Positions 12,151 to 26,000 are shown, numbered from the stretch's first letter. The stretch: DNA of 64,000 bases from Chamaea fasciata (GCA_029207755.1 JARCOQ010000003.1:86633994-86697993); one strand, 5' to 3'. Translations and numbers: made by a program. Notes: generated by a model from the sequence alone, not told the origin.

Positions 12151-15100
12151 AACTTTTTGCGTTATTTAAAAGTCACATAATTGAAATTAAATAGTATATC
12201 TATCCTGCCTATATCTATCCACAACACAGAAAGTTTGTACGGAAGTAAAAGTACTAAGAAACATAGAACTGATCAGAAAGCTAGGTTTGTTGTGGAAAAG
12301 TATCTGTGCTGTGGGATACTGGTCATACAGTTTTGATAAAGGAACATGAGAACAAATAAAGTCCAGTTGCAAGCCATCACTAAAAAACTGGAATTGTTTT
12401 CTAGATGATAGTCAAAAAGGAATGCTGGTGAGGCTCCCAAAGAGATGTTCAGCTATCTATGTAGCCTTATTGGCTGTGAGACCTGATTTCTTCTTCTGTC
12501 TTAACATATCAGCAAGAAAAAATAAGCAACTACCTAGGAGAAAATATTTCCCTTTACTGACTAGTGAAAATAGGAGAAAAAATAGAGATCATTTGAGGCA
12601 AATTGCAAAACACAGAGAAGAAAGAAACAAAATCTATTAGTTTGCTCATCAAATTCATAAGAAAAGTTGAAGATAAGACTTAGGAGGAATCCAGTGATCT
12701 CTAGGTTAAAAGACTTATATAATTTTTTCTTTTTTTTTTTATGCCTATTCCAATGAAAATTACTAAAAATTGTCCAGCACAATGGAGATGCAAAAAGCAT
12801 TTTGCTTAATCAGCTAGAGTAATTGTTACTCATCCAGTATTGAAGTGCATTGAGAATGATGTATCTGAATAAGGTGACATTTTCATATCAACATGAAGTA
12901 GAAACAATGTTGAAAATGTCTGAAATGAATGTGATAAAGACACTAGCTGAAGAAATTAACTCTTCATAGTGCCTAAAAATTTAAAAAGACTAAATGAGGG
13001 ATGCAGGAACAAAAGAAACAGTGAAAAAGCAGATCGATAGCCTCATCATAAAGAAGCAACTCCAGGAACGAGAAAAAAATATAAAAAACCTTGACTCTCT
13101 GGGAAGACATACCAGATATGTTCAAATCCACCCTAGACATAGTTCTGTTTAGTTATAGTAGACATAAGGTTAGTGACAAAGAAATTATGCGTCAGGAGGC
13201 ACTGAATACCTCTCACACTCATATTTTGAAGTGGAACAGTTTTTCATCCCTCTTGCCGGGATTTCGATTTCCTCTGAGAACCTGCTACTCCAGCTGGTAA
13301 GTAATGGTATTTACTCAATGAATTGGTGAGCAGCAGCCATCAATTGATGACAAACACTTGTTAAGGTGTAGAACAAGAAAAAATGGTCTGATTTTCAACA
13401 ATTAGACATACATATTCAAATATGAGTAAAAGCTCTTTTCCAAAAAATTGAAAAAGTTATATTCTACATAGCAAAAGAAGTTTTTATCTTCTCACTGATG
13501 GCTTTTACAAATTAGTGAGCATCTGGAGTAGCTGACATATATTAATCTTCTTTGGAGCATAGGGATGGGCTGATGTGCAGCCTTATAAATCTGAACTTTG
13601 TAAATTATGATGAATATTATTTGTGTTAACAAAATACAATTATGCAATCCTAAATGTTGGATTCACATAAGTACCTTGTATTTTTTCAAGTTTGTGTTTC
13701 CATGTTAGATTTTTGTGACTTATTAAAGATCTTCATTAAATATAGACTATGAGTCAGTTCAATAGAATACAGGTGGTGCCATCTGCGCTATTTTGTTTAT
13801 TTTGTTCTTTTTATAAAGGACTCTACTTTGTGGGAAACTGTCCTATCTCTGAAAAATCACAATCCTTGGAAACTGAGGGCAAGTTGAGGGAAAGAAATCC
13901 TGTATTCCACTTTTATAGGCTATTCTGTGCTTTCCCTCTGGAGCTTATGAAATAGGACCCTTTTGTTGACAAAGTTTGCTCTAGGTATAGGTATTTTACT
14001 GAATGACCAGCAGTGAAACTGTTAAGGCAAAAAGTCAGAAAATTATCCAGTTTGTTCAGGTGGTCAATTTGCCTGAGTTGGATTCCTAACAGCAAATTGT
14101 TGAACTCTGAAATAATCACTGCCTGCTCCATTTAATTTAGTGGAGAAAGATAGATACATCCAGAAGAGAGTCCTCTTGGCTCAAGATGACTGCCTAAACT
14201 TAGTGAGACGCACTATCCTTTGCAGTTGTTTATTTATTTTCACAAAGCTGAAGAAAGTACCCAGGGTTATTTTTTTAGCATAGGATAACTAATTGTTTGA
14301 CGTCTAAGCTTAGGTAAAATAAACCCTATCTTTAATGCCTTTTTCATTTATTTACTTTTTTATTTTTTTACTTCATTTACATTTTGGTGTAAATATTTTC
14401 AAATAAAAGAGAAAAAAATACCCCATTGTAAGCTGTGGCATAATATAAATTCCACTGAAGGCACTGAGAATCTTACATTTGCTCTCTGTGAGATTTGGAT
14501 TAGAAAAATAATTTCCTCCTTTGATGGAACCTCTGGAGAATTCTCATTAATCTAATTATATATGGAGTTTGTAGGCTCTAGACATTCTCTCCTCAAATCC
14601 ATCTTTTCCTTTATGTGCATGCCAAGTGTAGACTCTAGAGATGAGATTCAGTCACGCAGTTTTAGCTGCCTTACAATCATGTGGAGTAAGCTAGTCATCC
14701 AGGCTTATTCAGTATCAATGCAGAGCCATGTTCATGCCCACAGGGCAGCCCCTCTTGGATAGGAGCCTTAGGGATAATTTGCCTTCTGGAAGTGCCTGCC
14801 TTATTACACAGCAGAAGCAGGGCAAACAATTTACATGATTTTTCATAGCTTCACAGATGCTTATCAGATAAATAGAAGAGGCAGACTGGTTCATTCTCAA
14901 TGCCACAAAATGAAATATTGTGTTATGGTACAAACTGAAGCGAGACTGCAAACTTAAATTGAACTGATTGTGGCTGAACTTTCTAAAAAAAAAAATCTGA
15001 TATTTGTAGAATATCTTTTTGCTCCCAAGAAAATAATGACTGAATTTTCATTAAATTTTCGCTATTTGATTGAACAGTACACCAAAAGTAAGAGCAAATT

Positions 15101-17559
15101 GCCAGCTACAGGAATATTCTGAAACACCTCAGTTCAGTTGCTTCATAGCCAGCTTGCATTCGGGTGATTATTGACCTAATTTAGCATCTCACACCTCTTG
15201 TTTTGGTAGCTGCTATGAATGAAGGAAGAAGTAGTGTGACAATATTTTTAACTGAACATTTCAAATGCACCACTTGAGTGGTTGCTTGGCCTTTCAACTA
15301 ATTGCAAAAATTCGTCTGGTTCTATTCCATCAACAAGAGCAAAAAACCCCCATAGACCTAAATAAAATGGAAGTTTATTTGCAAAAAAGCAGTGTAAGCC
15401 TATGCAAAAATAAAGAGATTTATTCTGTTTTCATAATAATCTTGGTCACTTATTCTACTGATGGAAGCACTTGCAGCACAAGATGTCATGCTGGTCAACG
15501 ATTACTTAGTAAACATTACTTAATAGAAATTCTCTCATACTGCTACCTTTCACTCTTTGGATGTAAGAAATGCTGTCTTGACAGAAGTAGATAAATTCTT
15601 GTTTATATTGCGTAGGTAGAGTAGTATTTCCTCTTGCCCTTGACAGTAGTTTTATGTGAAGGTAGGACTTACACAGTGTTAACTTGAGCTCGTAAATTTG
15701 ACCCTTAAAAACTGATTAGAATTTCTCCCCTGGACTTGCCTGTTTCCAATACTGAAGAAGCTATTGAAGCTATTCTTGCCTGCAGTTTGTCAAAGCTTGC
15801 TCTTTCCTAATCTCACCAGCCTTTCCACTTCGATCTTTATAACATGTTTTTGTATGGGTGCTACATAATCAGTCTGGTGTGTGTTTTCCTACTTAGTTGT
15901 CTGACTGTTTGCACCTCAAACAGCTGCTGCACAACTAGACAATTTCAATCACATTCTCTGTTAAATTTGGCAAACTCCTGGTCTTCAAAAGGTTATTAAG
16001 TTTCTGTACCTTTTGTGAAAGATGACAGCAAAATAGAGGATATACTCCCAGCTGAACTGTTCTTGAGAGAAAAGCTGCAGTATAAACACTACCTTTATTC
16101 AAAGTCATATAATCCACACAGAAAAGAAATCATGAACACTTCAGATAAAGGGAAAGCTTTAGATTGGACTCCTCTTAGGCACAGGCATAAAGATCAAATC
16201 CATGGAAACCAGGGTTCATTAGCTGAGCTCTCACAAAATTACCTCTTCTTTTTTCCTCTTGGTTTTCTCATCATGTCCTTGGGCTTCAGTTTGAGTGGCT
16301 TTATTTCTTGATTGTGTGTTGGTTTTGTTTGAGTTTGTTCTTTTTGGTTTTCTTTTTAGTTTTCCTACCCTAGCACCGATTAAAGGGTGCTTTGCAGTTT
16401 ACAGCATGAACCTTAGTATTCCTCCAATTAAGTGAAAATTTTTTCCAGATATAAAATGCATTATTATCAAGCACTTTTTTTAGCTCAAATGAGCCATTTC
16501 CCCCATTAATCAATTTATGCATATATGGCACGTATACATACATGGATGCTAGGGTCTTACTATGTGCTATGCTGTGATTTCACATTTCTGGGTCAAAAGT
16601 ATGGAATATTAAATGAAGAATTAGTAAGAACTGAACATTCCTTGATTAGTTCATCCATTAACTTTCTTTCAAAAAAAGATTTCCTGGGGGAATGGGGGAG
16701 GAAAAATTATTGTGGGTTTTTTTGTTGAAATTCACATTTTTATATTTTTCCATAGGAAACAAGATTTTGAGAAACATTGTGATTTCTTAATTGGAGAATT
16801 CAAAGACAAAATGTGCTTCAATTCAAAGCTTCAAAGAAAGAAAAGTGTTAAAATATTGCTTCAAAATAATTTTGAAATTAAATGTCATTTCTAAAATTTC
16901 TTTGCTAACTAGATATATAATGACATAAAATGTCATTTGGGGAGAAATTTCAAAATGTCATATTTCAAGCATAAAATAGGAATAGGAATAAAAACTTTTT
17001 GAAAAATTTGCACATTTCGTGCAATGGAAAAACAAATGATTTTGAATTACTAAAACTTTTTTTTAAATTATTCAAATATGACCCAATTTTTGAAGATCAC
17101 CTAATTATGAAACAGAAATGAGTTTTCAAAAGATCTGGTAGTCTATTTCCTTATCCTGCAGCAGGATACCTGAAGGTATATTGCCCCTGAAAGTAATTTT
17201 TGGTGGTGTTTTTTGCAAACTTGTGAAGAGAAGAATTTAAATTGTTAAAATATTCAAAGTAAAATATTAAAAGATAAGATGGCAGCAACAGAAAAATTAT
17301 TTAAATCTAAGAATACATACAGATAAAAATGGTAAGACACAATTCAGACCTGGAAAGTTAATTTATCTGGGCTTTAAAGAGACTATAGAGGAATAATTCT
17401 CAGATAATGTAGAATAAGAGTCCTCCTAAAATATAACATAGATAGTTTACTTGCTGAAATGGAAAAAGTCTTCCATATGGAAGGGTCACATCAGTTCTCC
17501 AGCCCAAATCTCTTTTTCCCATGGATGTAGCTGTACTAAAGCAGCTCTAGGGCTGATTA
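12151..17559. other. A+T-rich non-coding DNA
   Basis: No gene is recognised. ORFs of 60-109 codons occur (for example 15265-15594 +, 109 codons, and 16015-16311 +, 98 codons), with no family resemblance and no splice context I trust. A T/G-rich stretch of TTGG/TTTG units lies at about 16310-16360. A poly(T) run occurs near 12730-12740. The stretch 12900-13300 has mildly coding-like composition but is interrupted by stops in all frames. Confidence 0.5.
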
Positions 17560-17778
17560 CTCATTCAGGAATATTACCTGGGATTTACCTGACTGTCATG
17601 ACTTTTCAAATATCATGGAGAGTGGCTTGACAACTATATCAGTCTATTCCTTCAGGACTTTGGGCTCCATCTCATGGAGTCCTGTGGATTTATGTACGTT
17701 CAGCTTCCTCAAGTGGTGATGAACATGATCTCCTACACTGGAGGGACTGATCTCCCAGACTCCATCTTGCAGTCAACC
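17560..17778 (-). mobile_element. CR1 LINE internal RT fragment, antisense
   Basis: Read on the minus strand, this block translates to LRKLNVHKSTGLHEM and, after a stop, KPLSMIFEKS. These correspond to the CR1 ORF2 stretch near the start of the RT domain (LRNLKVHKSMGPDEMHPRVL, then KPLSIIFEKSWQSGE). At least three in-frame stops are visible. It is an internal piece with neither CR1 end, so it is either a rearranged copy or one whose flanks have decayed. Confidence 0.82.
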
Positions 17779-19419
17779 CACATATACATCAGAAGCATTA
17801 ATTAGTTGCACTTACTTTTGTATTGGACAACCTGTAAGAGGAGTTTAGAGAAGGTACCTTCTTTAATTTGTTTATCGACTCTAGTGAAAAAATTTGAAAA
17901 TCAGAGAGTTGAGTTTTACAGTTACTAGAAAAATCTAAATGAAATTCTTCCCATGTTTTACAAGAACTCAGTAAAAAAAACAAAAACAAACAAACAAAAA
18001 ACCCAAACCAAAACAAAAGCAAAAAAAAAAAAAACACAAAAAAATCTGGCTAGCCTATATAATCTTTTTTTTTGAGTTTGAAAAAAATTCCTCATTTTGC
18101 CTAATGCCATGTTCATAGGAATCAGTGATAGTTAAAAAAGGGCAGCCAAACTGCACAAAAGAATTTAGTGAATGATCACCCCCTATATCTGCCAGTCTGC
18201 CTTGTACTTTTTAGCATATTATGCTATCCTAATCAATTCGCATTTTAGGACATCATCGAAGTATGAAGCACATAGCATGAAGAAAACTTTCAACAAGCTT
18301 GAACCACTTCTTCCCTCAGGTAGTTCTCAAGAAGATGTTTATCCACCACATTATAGTAATAAATTCTTTTGTAAATATGATGAATTTAAACATATTTATA
18401 ATTATTACTAGAATTAGACAAGAAATTTGTTTAAAACAATGGCTAAGACAAACTATAGATCATCCTTTGCATACATCCTTTACAAGTGGATTGCCAGCCA
18501 AAGTCAGACCATGAAACTTTGTTTTATTTATCAACTTTTTTTTTAAAATTAAACTTTCTTTACTGTCTTTATTAGAATTTGTTAGGTCAGTTTCTGAATT
18601 TTCTGCAAATCACATAATACTGATTCATGTACTCAGTGAATGGATGGTCTCCTAAATTACCTTTTTTTCCTTCAAAAATAATTTCACTTTGTGATTTAAC
18701 ATCAGATCCTAGTCATCAAAAACCTTAATGCTCATATGAAACTCATGTAAATCAAACAACTATTCATGAGGAAACAAGACTATTAAGCAGTTGAGTCAAA
18801 TTCCATGTTCTAATTTGCTAAATTGAGTGTGAATCAAGATAGTAAAATATTTTACAATGTCTTAACTATCATTTCCAAATAAAGCTTAAAATCAAGTGCG
18901 AAATCACCAGTGTTATGTTATACTTACACATTTGGATGATAATATAGTTCTGAGATACAGAAAATATTAAGATTTATTGTTGATCTATAATTCCAGTACA
19001 GCACCTTAACTGTGAACTCAGCCTTCTTTTCTGCAGTGAAACCAGTCCTATTAAGACACTGCCTGCTTGTCTGGTTTTACTTCTACATTTCCAAACACGG
19101 TCTTGTAGAGTAACTATCTGAGATGAGAGGGCTGTTCAGATTGTTTCTACTATATTACTTCCACTAAATGTAAGTTTTCTGATGTTAAGTATCTTTCAGA
19201 ATTAGCTATTGTTCCTATGAATATGGGGCAATGACAGAGTTTAAAGCATACAAAAGTGTTTCTATGATTAATATAAATGTAATTTTTTTTCAGTCACAGT
19301 GCTTTCTCAGACCATTTTTGTATTGAAGAAGTTAAGCAGCTAAGACATTCAGAGTGGCTTATAATACTTTATACATGACTTTTGTCAGCTTTATTACAGT
19401 ACGTGCCATAAATCCTTTG
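17779..19419. other. A+T-rich non-coding DNA with A/C-rich tract
   Basis: No gene is seen. Its main content is the long A/C low-complexity tract at 17973-18044. The rest is featureless A+T-rich sequence with chance-sized ORFs. From here to about 38.1 kb I recognise no transposon remnant. Confidence 0.5.
17973..18044. repeat. A-rich AAAC/AAACC low-complexity tract
   Basis: About 72 bases of A with interspersed C (AAAAAC, AAAC, AACC units) and one G, including a 14-base poly(A). Its translation on the minus strand is the F/L/G-rich artefact expected of such DNA. Confidence 0.85.
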
Positions 19420-19720
19420 ACATAGCCATGGTAAACTAGGCCCATAATCTCATTTCTGAAATGCCTCTAAATATGTATTTACATGAGACCATAATAGCTC
19501 CAGAGAAGCAATTATGGCCAAGGAAGTTAACAGCCCATGTTTAAAAAGTCCAGAAATTGTTTCATTCTTCTCAGTTAATTCAGATGTTGTGTTTCTATAA
19601 AGTAACTAATTTTATTCTCAATTAGCCATCCTTTTAAACTAACCTCTCATTGAATTAGTACAGTGGCATGCTAGATTCAAGTGGCGTCTTCGCAGCTGTA
19701 ACAGAAGGCAATGAAAATAT
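19420..19720. promoter_or_regulatory. Candidate conserved non-coding element
   Basis: Balanced composition without simple repeats, with several homeodomain-type ATTA/TAAT cores (CAATTA near 19509, AGTTAATTC near 19573, CAATTAG near 19619) and a GTTAAC palindrome near 19526. No ORF of note is present. The texture is that of deeply conserved vertebrate enhancers. This is pattern recognition only, and motif cores of this length are common by chance. Confidence 0.25.
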
Positions 19721-19833
19721 CCCAACTAAATTTTATTAAAACTGAACACAATGTGAACAACAAAAATTTCTGGGAAAAAAAAATACATATATAAAACTAT
19801 AAAACAAAGAAAATCAGAAGTAGAAGTTTTACC

Positions 19834-19892
19834 TTTTTTTTTTTGTTTTGTTTTTGTTTTTGTTTTTGTTTTTGCTTTTGTTTTTTTTTTTT
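19834..19892. repeat. (TTTTTG)n low-complexity tract
   Basis: A poly(T) run, then five or so TTTTTG units, then a 12-base poly(T). It is the reverse-strand counterpart of the A/C tracts elsewhere in the window. Confidence 0.85.
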
Positions 19893-20159
19893 CCTCCACA
19901 TAAACTATCGTTTGTAGCCATTTTCACACTTGGCAGTTTTGCATCCTGTTTTTCCTGAAAGTCTCCATTCAGACTCACCCTGGATGTTTGCCAGAACCAA
20001 AACAATTCTCATTCTACTTAAAATGTTTGCCCTCTTATACATACATGTCTGTAATAGGTAATAGATCTGAATTAAACTTTACAGGATGATGAGCTAGGCA
20101 TATCTGTCTCCCTGATCCATTAGACACTGGGGAACACAGATCACTGCAGGAGACACACT

Positions 20160-20350
20160 CCATTGATGCCTTCCCATTCTGCTAATACTCAGCTTTTAAC
20201 TGACATCAGCATCGTGTGATAAAATTGCTTCCAACCTCATTTAAACAGCTGCACGTTTTAACAGCCTTAAATGATGGGTTTTAGTAAATTGGCGAAGCAT
20301 AAGTTTGCATATGCATAAATTAACCTGGCCAGATGCCAGCTTTTAAGAAA
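20160..20350. promoter_or_regulatory. Candidate regulatory element with POU-type palindrome
   Basis: It contains the perfect palindrome TGCATATGCA at 20306-20315 inside TTTGCATATGCATAAATTAA (20304-20323). This resembles the MORE-type dimer site bound by POU factors (ATGCATATGCAT) and sits next to an ATTA-like AAATTAA. Upstream lie CAGCTGCACG (E-box-like, about 20248) and balanced, repeat-free sequence. Function is inferred from motif shape and context, not shown. Confidence 0.28.
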
Positions 20351-21299
20351 TCTATTCTTATTTAGCTGATGAAAATAAATGCCTTGTGTCCAGGGGTAAG
20401 GGAAAGAAGGTAGGGGCAGTAAGGGAACTCTTACTTAGCATCCTATTGATTTCAACCTCCCAGATGATGCACATCATTGGTGTGCGCAGGCCTGTGGATT
20501 GAGCAGATCAGTGCTGACCTACTACCTCTGAACTCACAGCTGCTCAGCTTTACTTTCTCAGTGCTCACTGAGCTGAAAGAACGCTTTGGAGCTCCTGACT
20601 GATTTTCACAGCCTTCCTATGGCAGTACAATATCCACTGCTGTTTCCCTTTCATTGAAGCGTATCTTTCATATTTCCCCCTTTTCTCACTCACAGTAGTC
20701 TACACAGGCTTCACTATCATTTCTTTTTCTTTTCCATAGAAATTACTCTTCTACAGCATTAATATACACTGTCCCCCAAAGATTTCAGCAGGCTGCTCAT
20801 ATAAATTGAAACACATGAAATATCAAAGAATGAAGGAAAGCATTGAAATCTTACTGGAGAATCTTGAAAACCTTTCTCTTCTTTATCTCCCCTCCCCCTA
20901 CTTTTGTTTTTGTTTGTGGATTTTTTAATTTTTTTTTTTTTTTCATTTAAATCATTCTTCAAATTGAGTTATTTTGGTAAATGGAGCAGAATCAAAGACT
21001 GCCTTGTAGACAGTAGCTTAAATAGACTGTGATTTACTTTCTTCTATTCCTAAACTTTCAGTGACTTTAACACATATTTGTGAAAATGAGCTTCCTAAAT
21101 ACCTTTTTTTTTTCCTTTTTTTCTGGAAATGCTAGATGCTCCATCTAGTGGACTAATTGAGCATGATTGAAACTTAACACGGGTAGAATCCTTTAAACTG
21201 TTAAGAAAAAAAATAACCTTATTGCAACAAATAAGAAGAGGGGAAAAAAAGGAAAAAGACAGATTTTAATTTGCACACAACATTTCAACTTTTGAGAAA
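20351..21299. other. Non-coding DNA with a T-rich tract
   Basis: No gene is seen. 20450-20640 is somewhat G+C-richer and repeat-free and may belong to the surrounding candidate regulatory cluster. A T/G-rich tract follows at 20902-20943, and short T runs occur near 21105-21122. Confidence 0.45.
20902..20943. repeat. T-rich tract with TTTG units
   Basis: TTTTG/TTTG units followed by a mainly poly(T) run that ends in about 14 T. Confidence 0.75.
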
Positions 21300-21560
21300 T
21301 AATTCTAAGCATTATAATGCATCATAAGAATATTCTCTTCACAAGCAACGCCTTACTGAGGTAGCCCATTGTTGCCATGGCAATATGTCATAAATTTCTG
21401 TCATCTGCTAAAATAGCTGCAGATCACAAGGTATTCAGTTTTGGGTTTGTTTAGGTTTTCTTAAGTGCTTTATAGCTTCTTAAATTTCATTAGAAATAAA
21501 TTATCTTTGCTTTGTAAGCACCTTTGTTGAAATTTAATGAACAAACCAACATTTATTATA
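21300..21560. promoter_or_regulatory. Candidate regulatory element with RFX X-box-like site
   Basis: GTTGCCATGGCAAT at 21371-21384 differs from the ideal RFX-factor X-box palindrome GTTGCCATGGCAAC only at the last base. RFX proteins bind such sites in ciliary, neuronal and immune gene control. The flanks are repeat-free and include CATTAGAAATAAATTATC near 21488. No promoter or exon is visible close by, so a distal element is the likelier reading. A single motif match is not proof. Confidence 0.3.
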
Positions 21561-22259
21561 TTTTTTTCACAGTGAAATGTTTTACATATTGTATAAAAAA
21601 CTTGTGTTAAAATACCTTAAAATGTATATAGATTTCTTCCTTGAATGATATATATTTATTTCCTCTAATTTATGCTCTGAGGATTAACATTGATAAGGCT
21701 GGAAGAATGTGCTGTGTTGTTGTGACTTCTCTACGGATCTTAGTCATCACTCCTGCCATTGTTCATAATAAGATTTTCAGCATGGTCAAACACTCATTGC
21801 GCCGGTGAAAGAAAAAATACAATATTGAGTTTAAAAATGTTAAAGAGCAGGCCATTATTAAATCCAGAAAGGGCTGTACAGGAAAAGATAATTAAGTGTG
21901 AATTTGCCTAAAATGTCACCTACTCACCAAGGTGCTCTACTCATCAGTGTGATTGAAAGCTGCCTTCCAGGACAGAAACCTCAAACAGGTCTGCTTGAAA
22001 TGATATCTTGATATTAGGGATTGCAGAATTTGTATCACTAAGAAGGCATCAGCATATTATAATTCTTTGGAGAAGCATTAAAATTTTATAGAAACATATT
22101 TAAATTCGTGGGGGTGGGGATTTCAGGTTGAAAAACAGCTTTTCTCTTCCTTTTTTTTCCCTTTGTTTTATTCCCCTCTCCCCCAGTTTAACCTTTCTGT
22201 CTATGTATATATTTTCATTTTGTTCAACAAATCAAAGAGATCAAAGTCACTTACTTACT

Positions 22260-22480
22260 GTATTCATTAGTATGTGATTGCAGACAGCAAGACTATGCCT
22301 TTGTCTTTTGCATTCTGCATTAAAACCAGGCAGTGCAACCACCACTTATCAGAAACTTGTGCTGTATTTTTGTGATGCAATTTAGTCTGAAATATTTAAT
22401 ATCATTAACATTCTACTCAAGCCTCACCTACATAATGCTGCAGACTCTATAGCTACCAAAGCCAAAGACATAAACAGGCT
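22260..22480. promoter_or_regulatory. Candidate conserved non-coding element
   Basis: Repeat-free sequence with a texture like the other candidates. It has ATTAG near 22266, paired TTTTGCATTCTGCATTAAAA near 22306, GATGCAATTTAG near 22374 and ATCATTAACATTC near 22401. There is no coding signal. It is inferred from composition and motif density only. Confidence 0.22.
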
Positions 22481-22998
22481 TTAGTGTCCTGAGGAAAAAA
22501 AGCAACCCCACATTTGGTAGCTGACAACCCTATTCATTGATATAGTCAGCCTTGTTTGCTGAGCGTGAGAGGAGAGTAGCAGAATAGAAAAGACTATATT
22601 CAACATTTATGAGCTGGGGCATTTTTTATAAATTACTCATAAAATTCATATTTTGCCTATAAATGAGCCAGGTAGACCTCAATTTCTAAGAAAACTATTA
22701 TAATTAAGGCAACAAGTCTCAACATTCATTGCTGCTAAAAGTAAAAGAAAACAAACCCAGAAAATTTAGTATAAAGTCCTTTATGTTCTTTTTTTCTTTT
22801 TTTCCCCCCACAGATTTAAAAATCTCTAGAAGAAAAAATCCAGAATTTTCACTGTATATACAAAGTGAAAAGGCATTGTCTTGGTCAGGCATATAAAGCT
22901 TTATTTTAAGTTCACTTATTTTAGTGTTTGCAAAACACTTAAGGGATAAATAATAGGAGGAAATCCACAGAATGTGACAACAGATTAAATTCTTGGTG

Positions 22999-23012
22999 TA
23001 TATATATATATA
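22999..23012. repeat. (TA)n microsatellite
   Basis: Seven TA units, followed by a short GCACGCACAC stretch. Confidence 0.7.
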
Positions 23013-26000
23013 TGCACGCACACCAGGATACATACAAATATATCCATACATGGATACAACTGAAACACCCCAAAACTGTACTAGAGAAAAAAAAAATATT
23101 AAAAAAGAGTCAGGACAATTGTATCATCCTAGGTTTACCTCTAAAATATAGATCACAGAGCAGTACTTCCTGGAAGGATAAAGTTTGTTTAATTGAGATA
23201 GATTGAGACCACAGAAGGCTGATCCCAACAAAACACCATTTATCCCAAAGACTGCTTGCCTGTGGAGTCAAGGGAGAAGGCAATTCACACAATAAGCATA
23301 GCAAGAATTTTACAGTTTCAAACCTAAAGTTAGTTATAAACAGGACTGTGTGTATTCCCCTAAATTCCATCCTTGAGTACTCTTGGACCTCTGGATTTAT
23401 GACAAGAAATGGCTTGTCTTGATGTGGCTGATTAATTTACTCTGGCTAGTGCACTGGCTTCCTGGTGCACGGAAAACTGCATCACGATTTGGCATCTGGA
23501 CTGTCTTACAATATAGCATATAACGTCATTGGTTTTAGTTATACTTTTCCAGAATTTGCAAAGCTTTGGTGTTTCCACCTATCAATTCAAACCTTTAGTC
23601 TAGCAGGATATCAGTTTTGCTGACTATAATGTCACCAAAAATCAGTGAAATACTAAAGCAATATTACTATGCATGAATGCAAAACAGCCTTTTGAGCCTC
23701 TCTCATGTCATTTGGGACATAACTTATTTCACTCAGGGTCTAGTCCTGTCCTAACTACCCTTAAAAACCAACAACAAACCAGCAAATAATAATAGAATAA
23801 ATTCCAAACCCACAAAACCCCCAAAGAGAGTAACAGGAAAAAAGGCAATTCTTTCAAGTTTGAAATACCTTATATTCATTTTTAAGTCCATAATATTCTT
23901 AAAATGGCATATTATTGATTAGCTAAAATGAATGGCAGATATCAATGAAATTCATTATTAGGAAAATGCCAATTTGGCTGACTTTCCATCTTTAAACTGC
24001 ATCTCAGAACAACTTGTAAGAAGGATGCAGCAATAAGGGACAAGACTAATCAATCAATCAATGGCAATATTTAAAAAAAAAAGTATCCTGTCTTGTACTC
24101 TGTCTTTATTTCGACCAAACAGGAAGCTCATTTGCTAAGTTCCAGGACCACAGTTTTTCCTCTTAGGATATGTGAGTTATCATAACAGAATGACAGTATA
24201 ATTTTTGGCAGATATTAATTATTTCTGCAACAGATATTTGACTTAACTCAATAAAAGCTTTCGACTATTTTTAGAGACAAATCTTTTAGAAGTGATTTTT
24301 CATTAATATTTCAACAGGTTAATAATAATAATCCTGACCGTATTGTTCATCTTTCCTTCTTTAGAAGAAAAAAGTATTTTGTAGGGAGGTTTAAATAATA
24401 ATTTCTTAAGGAAAAAGCCAGACTTACTGAATAAATTACCTAGCTGATAAACATTTTATCTTCTACTGGTAGATACTAATTTTGGACATATTTTAATTAT
24501 CCAATATAGAAAATAAGTATATAAACATATATATTATAGTTATCTAATATATACAAAAGATGGAAAACTCACTTCATTGAAATCACTAGTTCAATGAACT
24601 TGGAGTTTTTCCCATCCATGCCCAAACATACTATCAGTCATCACAATTCTACAACTGGATTTCTTTTTTCACTCATCGTGTCAGAAGAAATTTTGCCAGC
24701 CTTCTCAAGTGGTTTATGATCCTGTTGATTTTTGAAAGGAAAATTTCTTTTGTTTAGTTACATCTTTGCAAATTACTGTGTGACACAGGTGTGAAAGCAA
24801 AAAAAATATGACATTCTCTCAATAAATGCTAGAAGAGTATTTATTCAAAATTTTTGTTTGGTTTTATGCTTAGATTTTTTTTTCCACTTTAGTATATTTC
24901 TACCCCAATTAGCCTATTTTAAAAACAGGAAAACTTCCATGATAACAGTATTTACTGTAGACATATGAATGTGTTCTAATCTCTCCAAATGTCCATACCT
25001 GTAGCAGTAATACATGAGAAGAGAAACTGTTTATTTTTCAGTCTCACATACCCAAACACTTGGCACTGCATGAATCATTAAAACTGATGGAGTCCTGAAA
25101 TATTGCCAGACTCTTTCTTTCATTGTTTAGGGCTTGTTTTTGCTCACAGTGATTTCAGATGGACTTTTGCCATTAAGTTCAAAGAAGAAACAGGTCCTTA
25201 GAATAATCTCATTTTCCTGAAGTTTCCAGAAGAGATCACTTTGCTAATTGAACCACGTCATAATTTTATTTTTGTGTTGTCCATTTCTTCAAGTTTAATT
25301 ATTGAACCAGATTCTTGAATTCTGTGTTTATGTTAATGATGGGTATTTTTTTGTTGTTGTTTTCTCTCTCTCTCAATATAATGTCTAATTCAGTGTTCTA
25401 CTGTATTTTGGCATTGTAGATCTTCCGTCAAAATATCACTGTTACATTAAACACTTAGTTTGTTCTACTTCATCATCTATGTATCTGTGTACTACTACCC
25501 GTGGTATCTTAGCTCTCACTATAAATATTTATACAGCTGAGAAAATTGCAAACATTTGCTGCATGAACCATGGCTAAAATTTCGTGGTTAAGCCAAACAA
25601 TGATCTAATGTGGTTCTTGACCATTTGATCACGTAGTCACGTTCATGGATTCTTGGCATGCCAATTGAGCAACATTCTTGGACTTCTAAGTAAAACAGTA
25701 TAAGTTCTGCTTTATGTCGTATCTGTGGTAAAAAGACTCAATAATTTGGATACTGGGAATTTGGACAATGACCACCAACTTTCTGTAGTAAAACCTCAGG
25801 ATCATATTTCATTTCCTCAGAATATAGTTTTAGTAAGATTTCCTGCAGCTAAAAAAAGAGTCTAGAAAATATGTAACCTTTAATTTAATTATGTGACCTA
25901 CCTTTTTAATGGTAGGGTATCATTACATTAATTTTGTAAGGGATCATAGAATTTTAGTGCATTAGAATTTAGAGACAATTGAATTTTATCCTTCAGGATC

